Shown here one piece after another: positions 32,482-40,744 of a DNA stretch of 40,879 nucleotides. Below the pieces are notes generated by a model, which saw nothing but the letters and a program-made list of their open reading frames with translations, searched no databases and had not been told where the DNA came from. The stretch covers positions 1-40,879 of the forward strand of contig JAJDCM010000385.1 in NCBI GenBank assembly GCA_029260825.1. Direction: 5' to 3'. The DNA comes from Planctomycetota bacterium. GTDB taxonomy: Bacteria; Planctomycetota; JACOTG01; JAJDCM01. The first letter of the stretch is position 1, and the number at the start of each line of letters is the position of its first letter. Both the position numbers and the translations under genes were made by a program.

Positions 32482-33060
32482 TTATCGGCCGGGAATGCCT
32501 GTTGGCTTGATGGATATTTTTGGATCCCGAATCTCGAAGTGGCAGGTGGTGCAGGCTGACTGGATTTGAGTGATGGCTCTCTCGGCCATGGGGCGATTTC
32601 GGTGGCGGGAGCTTTCGACCAGGAGGGATGCCGCCCCGTCCAGCCGACCGGCGTAAGGCTTTACGTCCACGTCCACGTCCAGGGCCGGGTAGGAGGAGGA
32701 GAAGAGGGGCCCGATCCTGCGAGAGCCTGCTCGAAGGCGTCGTGCGGAATCGATGACTTTTTCCGTGTCGGAATCAGCCTTGGCGGCGAGAAGCTCCCTG
32801 CACGTGATTTCCAGGAGAGACATCAGTCCTTTCAAGGAGGTCACGCTTTCGATGTCGTCGTATCGAGGAACAAGAGGAAGCCCGGGTGAATAGGTGGCCG
32901 GTTCCGCCGACGGGCTCTGGCAGCCCGCGACGAGAATTCCGCCCCAGAGCAGCAGGAGAAGAAGGAGGGGGCCTCCCGATCTACTTTTTCCGGAGCTCGG
33001 ACAGCTGAGCTTCGAGTCGTTCGTCTTCGATGGTTCCCAACCTTTTTTCGGTGATATCAC
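32482..33060 (-). CDS. Cytochrome c'-like lipoprotein (start uncertain)
   Basis: The frame encodes a lipoprotein signal (LLLLLLLWGGILVAGC with a lipobox cysteine), then four amphipathic helices and a C-terminal haem motif CTTCH in SACTTCHFEIRD. A C-terminal CxxCH on a helical bundle is typical of cytochrome c'. It would be anchored in the periplasm and bind one haem. No ATG, GTG or TTG lies between the purF stop and the hydrophobic run. The nearest start is GTG at 33060, inside purF, giving 192 residues and a long n-region; a CTG at 32955 is an alternative. GGGAGG just before the leucine run hints at a start there. It sits between purF and MshEN on the same strand. Confidence 0.7.
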   Translation of the reverse strand: MISPKKGWEPSKTNDSKLSCPSSGKSRSGGPLLLLLLLWGGILVAGCQSPSAEPATYSPGLPLVPRYDDIESVTSLKGLMSLLEITCRELLAAKADSDTEKVIDSARRLRAGSRRIGPLFSSSYPALDVDVDVKPYAGRLDGAASLLVESSRHRNRPMAERAITQIQSACTTCHFEIRDPKISIKPTGIPGR

Positions 33061-34429
33061 CGGTCGGATACTCGCCGGTAAAGCAAGCCGAGCAGAAGTT
33101 CTTGATATCGGAGTTTCCGGCTCTGGCCGCGGTGAGGAGCTGGTCCGTGGTTCCGTAGACGACGTAGTCGGCACCGATATAGTCCCGAATTTCATCGAGG
33201 TCCTTCCCTCGGGCCAGGAATTCATCCCGAGTCTGCATGTCGATTCCGTAAACGCATGGGTACTGAAGAGGAGGAGAGTAGGACGCGAATCCAACTCGCT
33301 TTGCCCCGGCGTCTCGAGCCATCTGGACGATCTTGCGGGAGGTGTTGCCGCGAACGATCGAGTCGTCGAGGATCAACACATCCTTGTCTTCGAACTCGAC
33401 TTGAATGATGTTGAGCTTTCGCTTCACGTTCTTCTGGCGGTTTGTTTGATCCTTCATGATGAATGTCCGGCCAATATACCGGTTCTTCACCAGCCCTTCT
33501 CGATAGTTGACGCCAAGAGCCTTGCTCAAGCTCGTAGCGGCCGTTCGAGCCGAGTCCGGAACTGGAATGACCACATCCGGCAAGGGGATTCGCCGCCTCT
33601 TGATTTCATCCGCGAGGGCCTCGCCGAGGCGGAGTCGGGTCTTGTAAACACTGATCCGATCGAGGAAAGAGTCGGGTCGGGCGAAGTAGACGTACTCGAA
33701 CACACACGGATGCCCGTTCCCGGGAACGACTTGCTTGAAGTGTTCTTTCTTGTCGAGATCGATGAAGACCATTTCTCCCGGGGCAAGATTTTGGGTCCTG
33801 CCATACCCGAGTAGGTCAAGAGCCACCGATTCTGAAGCCACGGCGACGCTGCCATCTTTTCGACCCATGATGCAAGGCTTGATGCCGAATGGATCACGAA
33901 AGGCGACCATTCCAAAGTCAGCGATGATGGCCACGACCGAGTAGCTTCCTTTCACTCGATCGAAAACGCACCGGACGGCTTCGGCGATTCTCTCTTCGGG
34001 TGCATTGGCGGAATTGGCCCGAGCGAACGCTGTTTGAAAGACGCTGAGGATGACCTCAACATCGCAATTGGATGCGATCTTCTCCTTGCCAAGCTCCTGG
34101 CAGAGTTCTCGGTAATTGGTCACGTTCCCGTTATGGGCCATGGCAATGCCGTGGGGTGAGGTGACGTAGAAGGGTTGGGAGTCTTCAGCGCCCCCGACAC
34201 CTACCGTTGGATAGCGCACGTGCCCGATGCCGATGTGGCCACTGAGGGAGGTCATCGCGTCTGCGTCGAGGACATCGGCTACGAGCCCGTCACCCTTACG
34301 AAGATGAAACTCATCATCGTAGGTCATGATACCGGCTGCATCCTGGCCCCGGTGTTGAATGGCGATGAGGCCCTCGTAGAGGTCTTCCGCTACATTTTCT
34401 TCACCGAAGATTCCCAGAATTCCACACAT
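32981..34429 (-). CDS. purF: Amidophosphoribosyltransferase
   Basis: This 482-residue enzyme catalyses the first step of purine synthesis, PRPP plus glutamine to phosphoribosylamine. The nucleophile Cys2 begins MCGILGIFG with no propeptide. Glutamine-domain motifs IQHRGQDAAGI and GIGHVRYPTVG follow. The PRPP loop is DVLILDDSIVRGNTSRKIV. Cysteines in PCVFEYVYF, PCVYGIDM and FCSACFTGEYP match the iron-sulfur ligands of the Bacillus-type enzyme. AAAGGAG lies about 9 bases before the ATG. It leads an odd operon with the cytochrome c'-like and MshEN genes. Confidence 0.96.
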   Translation of the reverse strand: MCGILGIFGEENVAEDLYEGLIAIQHRGQDAAGIMTYDDEFHLRKGDGLVADVLDADAMTSLSGHIGIGHVRYPTVGVGGAEDSQPFYVTSPHGIAMAHNGNVTNYRELCQELGKEKIASNCDVEVILSVFQTAFARANSANAPEERIAEAVRCVFDRVKGSYSVVAIIADFGMVAFRDPFGIKPCIMGRKDGSVAVASESVALDLLGYGRTQNLAPGEMVFIDLDKKEHFKQVVPGNGHPCVFEYVYFARPDSFLDRISVYKTRLRLGEALADEIKRRRIPLPDVVIPVPDSARTAATSLSKALGVNYREGLVKNRYIGRTFIMKDQTNRQKNVKRKLNIIQVEFEDKDVLILDDSIVRGNTSRKIVQMARDAGAKRVGFASYSPPLQYPCVYGIDMQTRDEFLARGKDLDEIRDYIGADYVVYGTTDQLLTAARAGNSDIKNFCSACFTGEYPTGDITEKRLGTIEDERLEAQLSELRKK

Positions 34430-34632
34430 GTGTCAGGCTCCTTTGAACGGTTGGGAACGATCGAGATGGATCAATCGAAACTATAACCGAGATCCGGGCA
34501 GTCGCGAAGGGGACTCAAGTATATGGATCAAAAAGTGGACGAAAGAGAGGGATGAAGCGAGTGATCAGGAATCGGTGGGGTGAACGACCTCAAGGAATGG
34601 GTGGACTTGCTTACGACCTGGCAAAAAGGGGC

Positions 34633-35013
34633 TTAGCGAACGGGTATCCGAATGGTTGTCTCTTTGAAATCGGAATCGATCGCGGTGAGATGAATTTCAA
34701 TTCCCGGAACTCCCGGGACCGGGAAACAAAACCAGTTTTCCGATCCGTCGTCGTTTCCGGTGACGTCGGGTGAGCCCGGTAGGTGGCGACCGTTCGGGAG
34801 ACGTGCGTCAATGCGAACTCCGCCACCCATGCTGTTGAAAACGGTGCCGTAGAGAGCCGGGTCATCAAAGGCGATCTCGTCGTTATCGAGAACGATAACG
34901 ATTGGATTCTCTTCTTCGTTGCGATTTCGCTCGGCGTTCAGGCAGTGGGCGCCACACAGCATGATGACGCAAGCGACTCCACCGACAAACGCTCTCCTTC
35001 GTGACACCCGCAT
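34633..35013 (-). CDS. Small secreted beta-rich protein of unknown function (module 2)
   Basis: This 126-residue protein has a signal peptide with a twin-arginine-like basic start (MRVSRRRAFVGGVACVIML) and an acidic mature start. About 100 mature residues are beta-rich and end GIEIHLTAIDSDFKETTIRI. They resemble the end of the small secreted protein of module 1 (GVEIEVTATNIYSLSASTIT). The two also share G-x5-IEA or IDA strands and D-V-T-type turns at matching places. No known family is recognised. It follows the anti-sigma/HEAT gene on the same strand with a gap of about 150 bases. ATG at 35013 is preferred since the signal peptide begins there; an in-frame ATG at 35064 is possible. Confidence 0.68.
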   Translation of the reverse strand: MRVSRRRAFVGGVACVIMLCGAHCLNAERNRNEEENPIVIVLDNDEIAFDDPALYGTVFNSMGGGVRIDARLPNGRHLPGSPDVTGNDDGSENWFCFPVPGVPGIEIHLTAIDSDFKETTIRIPVR

Positions 35014-35167
35014 TCCAGCACCCCACATGCTCGTTAGCGTAAGAAGACTCCCAACCTTATTCATGTTAGCACGATGTGAACGAGCTTGGCAACCTCCAAA
35101 ATCCCTGGTGGTTATCGCAGGATTCCTGCGGATTCAGCATCCTCGTGGTTCCTCGAGCCATGACAAC

Positions 35168-38100
35168 CTAGTGATCATCAAGCGTCGATGCCATGAGATT
35201 CCTGTATTGCCGGAGGATCGTGGCCGGGTCCGCTCCGACCTGTTCCCGTAATTCAACCTGCGTCAGGTTGGCCGAGAGGCCGAGTTGACTCAGGATTCTT
35301 TCGGCTGTCCGGGCAACTTCTGGATTTGAATCCTGAACAGCAAGAAGAAGTGCACTGACAGCTCGGGGCGAACTGATCCATCCGAGTCGGACCAAAGCAA
35401 GCCGTTGGGACTGGGAATCTCCCGTCCCGATGGCAACGCTTTGGAGCCGTGTGACAATCGAGTTACGACGGGCAAGGATCCGATCGATCTCTCGGATCTC
35501 GAGCTCGCGAGCTTCTGCATCGTTTTCATAGAGCTGGGAATAGGCCGGGTTCGGAACGTCCCGATACCGGGGTAGGGCCTGGCCCAGAGTTTGGCCGATC
35601 AACGCCCTTCTTACGATTTCGGCCAAGATGGTCCCGCTCACGAAGACGTTCCGCTCGAGCTGCATCCGGACGTGATGTAGATCACGAATCAAATCGGCGC
35701 GATTGATCTCTTGACGCACGAATGGAGAGAGGCGGAACAAGAGGTCTTCAACGACCTTGGGATCGATCAGCAGGGACCGGAGAATATCGTCCCCATCCGG
35801 ATTTCCTTGTTGAACCAGAATCAGGGCGGCCGCAAGCCTCTCGAGGTGACGCTCCCCCAGTCCGGTCGGCTCACGGATGAGGATGGGGCGCAGGTGAGCG
35901 ATGTCGACCGGTTTCTCGAGTTTGACCAGAATGCGAAGCGCCGAAATTCGTCCATCCCCGGGAAGTTGGTTCAGGAATGCGAGCTTTTCAGAGACCCGAA
36001 GGGCTACCTTTTCCTTTGTCGTCTCGTCGAATGTGTCAAGAATCGTCTCCAGGCCTCGGAGGGCCAGGCGGACGTGGGCTCGATCTTCAAGCTCTGCAAG
36101 CAAGGTGTTGACGCCGGATTCGTCGCCGAGGGCGTGAATTGCTTCGGCAGCTGCGCGTCTTACGTCCACAGATGAGTCGGTCAGGAGCGGATGGAGGTTC
36201 GGACTCAGTGCTGGATCACCCAGACGCCCTGCCATCATCGCGGCCCGCTTCCGCAGACGGAGGTTTGGTGAATCCATTGCCTGGGGAAGCGTTGCAGCGA
36301 GGCTCGAGGTGTCTCCAAAGATTTCGACCCGCGGCAAGAGGGCGCTCAGGATTCCTGCGCTCATCCAGGGGGAGGTTTCCGGGCTGGCCAGGACGTTCAC
36401 TGCATCGTCGAGCTGATCGGCGGTAATCGTGGCACCGATTCCATAGCCGATGCTTCCAGCGAATCGCCTTTCGGTTCTGAATCGAAGAGATAGGAAATCA
36501 TCTGCGGATCGAGGGTCGGCCATTGCCCCAAGAGTCATGGCGGCGGCGTTTCGAATCGTGGTCGAAGCGCCCGGGTTCGTCAGGATCGTGCAGATTGCTC
36601 CGTGGAGTGCGGGGCTCTTCAGATTGCTGGCCCAGCGGAGGGCTTGCTCTTGAAGGCGAGGTGAAGGGCTAGAGAGTCCGCTTCTCACGCTTTCAACGAC
36701 TCGTGGATCCTGTCGAGTCGCCAGGATCTCCACAACTTTTGCCTGGATAAGGGACGAACTCTCGGTACCGAGGACCTCGTCGTGAAGGAAATCTGCGACC
36801 TCTTCGGCGTCGATCGATTCAAGAGCGCTCAAGATCCAAAGCTTGTTGTCGCGATTCGACTCGCTGCGATACAGGTCAAGCAGTGCCGGGATGAGTTCCG
36901 GAGAGTTGCTCACCGCGTTGCCCGCCAGGGAGGCTTCTACCTTCGATCGGAGCCTGGGACTCGCGATGTCCTTGGTGGCCCGGATCACAGCCTCGATGTC
37001 GGGTGCGAGATCCGGGTTCTCAAGCCTTCTCAAAGCCGTGAGTGCGGCGATCCAGAGAGTGGGCTCGGTGCTCCTCAGCAATCGCTGCAGAAAGAATGTT
37101 GTTCGAGAATCCTGGACGACAGACGCGGCGTTTGCGGCGAGGATATTGAAAGCGACTTCGTTGGATCGGAGGAAGCCATCGAAGTTCGAGGTGGCTCCAT
37201 GGGTGTCCGAGTCTTCGTCGTCTTCCTCATCGTTTCCGAGAGTCGCATGATTGAGCCAAGCGGTCGGGGCAGCTGGTCCAAGCAGGGCAACGATGCGTTT
37301 GGCGGAGAGAGGGCCTGGAGCCGGGAGAGGTGTCCGTTTCCCACTCATTCGATGGTTGCTTGCAGGCTCGTTCGGAAGGGGAGGAGCCCCCTCCGTCGCG
37401 GAGACTGGATCGATGGCGAAATGGGCGCTCCCAGCGATCAGGCGTCGATCAATCGTGAGTCGCTCGTCGTTCGACAGGTCCTTCAGGACGCTTGCGTCCT
37501 GAGCATTTCCGCGGGCGTCCAGGGCCCGCACAGACGCACTGAAAAGCTCGGCTCGAACCGGAGGCTTTTCGGAAAGAATCGTCCTTGCCAGGTGCTCCGC
37601 TGTCGCGGGGGCGATCAAGGTCAAAGTTTGGAGTGCTTCGGCGCGAAGATCTTGCTCCTCTTGCCCGGAGGTGAGTGATTCCAGCTCGACGATCATTCCT
37701 CGTTTCGAGTCGGATAGCCTGCGTGTGAGCTCCGAACTTTGAGGCGATGACGTCTTGAACGTTGGTGCCGGACTCGAGTGTGGTGTTGTGATGATCCGGC
37801 CAGATGCGGTCGCGGACGAGAGCCCGGTAGCCTGCTGTCCCTCCTGAACCGTCGAGATCAAGCCTTCCTCGCCTCGAACGATCACGTTTCCCTGGTATGC
37901 GTGAACGATCAGGGTCGTCGATGCGCATGCGTCGACTTCCAGCTCGAAAAGGCCCTTTGACAGGCTCAGGTCCCAGTCTCCAGCGGAGACATCAAAGCCT
38001 GTGCCGGATTCCGTGACGGAAAGGAGCACCTGGCCAGACTCGAGTTGAATCCGTGCCAGTCGTTCGTCTTCCCGAGGAAGGCGAACACTGCTCAACGGCC

Positions 38101-38623
38101 CGATTTCGGCGGTTGCGCCCTCAAGATCGAGCCGAGTGTGGGTCTGGGGTAGGGTGACCACCGTCGTCCCCGGTGACAGATCCCGAGGGCCTGCCGTGTA
38201 CCGGATTCCATCTCCGCTCCGTATGAGCATTCCTGATGGCGCCTCGGCGAAGAGGGCGTGCGAACTGGAATCTCGGTTGAGGAGTGGAAGAACAGCTGCG
38301 GATGCAGCAACCAACAAAGCAGCTGCGGCGGTGAAGAGGATCCCCCGTCGGGAGAGGAGAGAGACTCTCTGGGGGGCCGATGTTGGCCGTGGCTGCCTGG
38401 CTATTCCGCTCATCAGCGTGTCGATGAATTCGGGAGGGAGAGGCGGGGAAGAGAAGCTTTGCCCGATGGTGGTTGCGGTTTCCCGCAGATTCTTGGCCTC
38501 TGCCCGGCATTCAGAACAGACGTTCAGATGACTCTCCACCGCAAGTTTTTCCTGGTCGGGGAGTTCGCCATCTACGTAAAGCAGTAGATTGGTTTTCTTG
38601 CAGTTCATCCTGCTAGAGTCCAT
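35168..38623 (-). CDS. Anti-sigma factor fused to FecR-like and HEAT-repeat outer domains (module 2)
   Basis: This 1151-residue protein starts with a classical zf-HC2 anti-sigma domain (LLLYVDGELPD; His32-x3-Cys36-x2-Cys39). One membrane helix follows at about residues 94-116. A FecR-like beta domain lies near 135-268 (ARIQLESGQVLLSV, then GLFELEV, then VHAYQGNVIVRGEEGLIST). From about residue 300, long helical repeats dominate. Clear HEAT units occur after about residue 500 (SPRLQEQALRWASNLKSPAL, SSVDVRRAAAEAIHALGDES, SNPEVARTAERILSQLG). FecR-type anti-sigma proteins relay an outside signal; here the HEAT solenoid would be the outer partner-binding part. It overlaps the sigma gene by 11 bases, implying translational coupling. 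Coupling and zinc finger support a cognate pair; the ligand is unknown. Confidence 0.85.
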   Translation of the reverse strand: MDSSRMNCKKTNLLLYVDGELPDQEKLAVESHLNVCSECRAEAKNLRETATTIGQSFSSPPLPPEFIDTLMSGIARQPRPTSAPQRVSLLSRRGILFTAAAALLVAASAAVLPLLNRDSSSHALFAEAPSGMLIRSGDGIRYTAGPRDLSPGTTVVTLPQTHTRLDLEGATAEIGPLSSVRLPREDERLARIQLESGQVLLSVTESGTGFDVSAGDWDLSLSKGLFELEVDACASTTLIVHAYQGNVIVRGEEGLISTVQEGQQATGLSSATASGRIITTPHSSPAPTFKTSSPQSSELTRRLSDSKRGMIVELESLTSGQEEQDLRAEALQTLTLIAPATAEHLARTILSEKPPVRAELFSASVRALDARGNAQDASVLKDLSNDERLTIDRRLIAGSAHFAIDPVSATEGAPPLPNEPASNHRMSGKRTPLPAPGPLSAKRIVALLGPAAPTAWLNHATLGNDEEDDEDSDTHGATSNFDGFLRSNEVAFNILAANAASVVQDSRTTFFLQRLLRSTEPTLWIAALTALRRLENPDLAPDIEAVIRATKDIASPRLRSKVEASLAGNAVSNSPELIPALLDLYRSESNRDNKLWILSALESIDAEEVADFLHDEVLGTESSSLIQAKVVEILATRQDPRVVESVRSGLSSPSPRLQEQALRWASNLKSPALHGAICTILTNPGASTTIRNAAAMTLGAMADPRSADDFLSLRFRTERRFAGSIGYGIGATITADQLDDAVNVLASPETSPWMSAGILSALLPRVEIFGDTSSLAATLPQAMDSPNLRLRKRAAMMAGRLGDPALSPNLHPLLTDSSVDVRRAAAEAIHALGDESGVNTLLAELEDRAHVRLALRGLETILDTFDETTKEKVALRVSEKLAFLNQLPGDGRISALRILVKLEKPVDIAHLRPILIREPTGLGERHLERLAAALILVQQGNPDGDDILRSLLIDPKVVEDLLFRLSPFVRQEINRADLIRDLHHVRMQLERNVFVSGTILAEIVRRALIGQTLGQALPRYRDVPNPAYSQLYENDAEARELEIREIDRILARRNSIVTRLQSVAIGTGDSQSQRLALVRLGWISSPRAVSALLLAVQDSNPEVARTAERILSQLGLSANLTQVELREQVGADPATILRQYRNLMASTLDDH

Positions 38624-39209
38624 CTTCCGGTTTCTCGATTTCGTCCGGGCTGATCTCCGTGATCAGGCGACTCTTGAGGTCTTTTAGACCCCGGTAGAGC
38701 CGCTGCCCGACCGCATCATAAGAGATGCCTAACGTCTTTCCAATTTGCGTCTTACTGATTCCTTCGATATAGCGAAGGGTCAGAACTACCCGATATTGCT
38801 CACTGAGCTGAGCGAACTTCGCACGCATGCTGACGAGCCGCTCATCTTCTTCCGTTTCAACTTTCTGCTTGGCCTGCTCCACATCCATGAGGTCGAACTG
38901 GTCGAGCCCAACTCCCATGACGGCTTCTCGCGGACGTTTCTTCAGATGGTCGAAACAAAGGTTCCGGGTGATCCCGAATAACCATCCTTTGAAGTTTCGA
39001 CTCGTGTCAAAACCTCCGAGACATCGATAGGCTTCCGTCAGGCCTGCCTGAGCGAGATCCTGAGCATCGTGATGATTGCCGAGAATCGCAAGTGCAAAGC
39101 CATAAAGGGCTTGGCTATATTTTTCGGCGAGCAGACGAAACGCGTCCATGTCCCCTGACAGGACGCGAGAAACGAGTTCGGAGTCGCTAGGCGTCAGCAC
39201 ACTCCCCAT
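38613..39209 (-). CDS. ECF-type RNA polymerase sigma factor (module 2)
   Basis: This 198-residue protein has a textbook ECF layout. Region 2 reads FRLLAEKYSQALYGFALAIL, then DAQDLAQAGLTEAYRCL and FKGWLFGITRNLCFDHLKKR. Region 4 reads LSEQYRVVLTLRYIEGISKT, then IGKTLGISYDAVGQRLYRGL. Its stop overlaps the start of the anti-sigma/HEAT gene by 11 bases. ATG at 39209 is chosen. A TTG at 39278 would add 23 residues but lies at the expected transcription start of the candidate ECF promoter at 39285-39311. Autoregulation, typical of ECF factors, is suggested by that promoter. Confidence 0.93.
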   Translation of the reverse strand: MGSVLTPSDSELVSRVLSGDMDAFRLLAEKYSQALYGFALAILGNHHDAQDLAQAGLTEAYRCLGGFDTSRNFKGWLFGITRNLCFDHLKKRPREAVMGVGLDQFDLMDVEQAKQKVETEEDERLVSMRAKFAQLSEQYRVVLTLRYIEGISKTQIGKTLGISYDAVGQRLYRGLKDLKSRLITEISPDEIEKPEDGL

Positions 39210-39284
39210 CTGCTTTCCGGCCGTGACCCGTATTTCATCGACTGTTTCATCTCTCCTAGGGCTATTCCCACTTTCCAAGGTAAG

Positions 39285-39311
39285 TGACGACAGTAGTTTT
39301 TGTCATTTTCC
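39285..39311 (-). promoter_or_regulatory. Candidate ECF-type promoter of the module 2 sigma gene
   Basis: On the minus strand, GGAAA (39311-39307) is separated by 16 bases from TCGTCA (39290-39285). This matches the GGAA(C/A)-N16-CGTC pattern of many ECF promoters and includes an A-rich stretch in the spacer. It lies about 75 bases before the chosen ATG, so it could be recognised by the factor it controls. Confidence 0.4.
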
Positions 39312-39652
39312 GAGTTTTCTTTTGATCGAGTCCATCGGGAAGGCACGAAAGCGGCAGGGGCTTCTCGCCTCTGTGTCTTTTCGATAAGATCAGGTGCAGC
39401 ATACCTGGGGCGCTCATCGGGCGCCATCGCCTCCTCGTTGTATTGGGCGAATGTTCGGTGAGAGTCCGGGAGTCATACGGGATCTCGGGCTTTTTCTGGC
39501 CCGTTTACTCAGTGCTCGGGGCTCAAGCTAGGCCTCGAAGGGGGTCGATGTGCTGTCGAAGGGCCACCGTGGATCGTCTTGGAGTAGGAGCTCAGCTTTC
39601 TGATCGTCTGGAAGTCGGGCTCAGGTAACCCCTGACCGCAGAGCGAGGCATA
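39312..39652. other. Divergent intergenic region between the sigma gene and pilT
   Basis: No gene is supported. Short inverted repeats occur: GGCGC/GCGCC around 39410-39427, and CGGGC/GCCCG (about 39487-39504) followed by TTT. The second could be a weak plus-strand terminator or leader hairpin. GAGG about 5 bases before 39653 is the pilT ribosome site. No promoter is clear for pilT. Confidence 0.3.
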
Positions 39653-40744
39653 ATGGCAACTCCCCTGAAAGATCTGTTGTTCCAGATTGTTAAGGAAAAA
39701 GGATCGGACCTCCACATCAAGGCTCATAGCCCTCCCATCATGCGGATCGATGGGAACCTCGTGCGAATGGATCAGGAGGAGCTCAGCTCCGAAGACTGTG
39801 ACTTCTATAAGGATGAGATCCTCAACGAAGTTCAGCAGCGTCAGTTCGATCAGCGCAACGAAATCGATCTTCCCTACACTCTTCCTGGTGTTTCCAGGTT
39901 CCGGGTCAATATTGCCCGGGAACGAGGCAATGTGCGGATCACCATGCGTCTGATCTCACTCAAGATCTCGACGATCGAGGATCTCAATCTTCCCAAGGCG
40001 CTTTTTGACATCTGCAAGAAGCATCATGGTCTTGTTCTCGTGACCGGTCCCACGGGATCAGGGAAGTCGACCACCCTGGCTTCCATGGTTACCGAGATCA
40101 ACTCGAAGTATCCGCTTCATATCGTCACCATCGAAGATCCCATCGAATTCGTGCATGAAGATAAGGTCGGTCTGGTCACCCAGAGGCAGCTCGGGGTGGA
40201 CACGGCGTCTTTTCTCGATGCCCTGCGAACCGTGGTGCGCCAGGATCCCAACGTGATCTTGGTCGGCGAAATGAGAGATGCCGATACGGTGCGGGCGGCA
40301 ATCTCGGCGGCAGAAACGGGTCACCTCGTATTTTCGACCCTTCACACGGGCGATGCCGTTGAGACCATCAATCGATTGATGGACTACTTCCCTCAGAGCG
40401 AACAGCGTCTGATGAGAAACAAGCTCGCTGCTTGTCTGCGAGCGGTCATTTCTCAGAGATTGGTTCCGGTCAAGGAAGGGGAAGGACGAGTCGCAGCGGT
40501 TGAAGTCCTCATCGTGACAACTCTGGTGAGGGAGATTATTCGCGAGGGAGCGGAGATCTCAAAGATCTTCAAGTTGATGGAAGAGGGAGAGGAGGTCTAT
40601 GGTACCCAGACCTTCGATCGAGCTCTCTACAGCTTGTGGGACCAGGGGCTCATCTCCCAGGCGACGGCTCTTGACTACGCATCGTCACCCCAGGATCTCT
40701 CGCTGAAGTTCCGCGGTTTGGTCTCGGCAACCACGGGCAGGTGA
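39653..40744 (+). CDS. pilT: Type IV pilus retraction ATPase PilT
   Basis: This 363-residue protein has the PilT layout. The N-terminal domain carries GSDLHIKAHSPPIMRIDGNL. Walker A GPTGSGKST lies at 132-140, HIVTIEDPIEFVH at the Asp box, VILVGEMRDADTVRAA at Walker B and HLVFSTLHTGDAVETINR at the His box. PilT depolymerises type IV pili for twitching motility, adhesion or DNA uptake. The family's C-terminal AIRAGR retraction motif is not recognisable (MEEGEEVYGTQTFDRALYSL occupies this region), so it may belong to a divergent PilT/PilU group. The last codon overlaps the start of the next gene by 4 bases. Confidence 0.94.
   Translation: MATPLKDLLFQIVKEKGSDLHIKAHSPPIMRIDGNLVRMDQEELSSEDCDFYKDEILNEVQQRQFDQRNEIDLPYTLPGVSRFRVNIARERGNVRITMRLISLKISTIEDLNLPKALFDICKKHHGLVLVTGPTGSGKSTTLASMVTEINSKYPLHIVTIEDPIEFVHEDKVGLVTQRQLGVDTASFLDALRTVVRQDPNVILVGEMRDADTVRAAISAAETGHLVFSTLHTGDAVETINRLMDYFPQSEQRLMRNKLAACLRAVISQRLVPVKEGEGRVAAVEVLIVTTLVREIIREGAEISKIFKLMEEGEEVYGTQTFDRALYSLWDQGLISQATALDYASSPQDLSLKFRGLVSATTGR

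Noticed and set aside
39194-39260. Short leader ORF with AGGAGAG before the module 2 sigma gene
   Set aside because: The ribosome site is only 2 bases from its ATG, and the sequence is equally explained as part of the leader and sigma frame.
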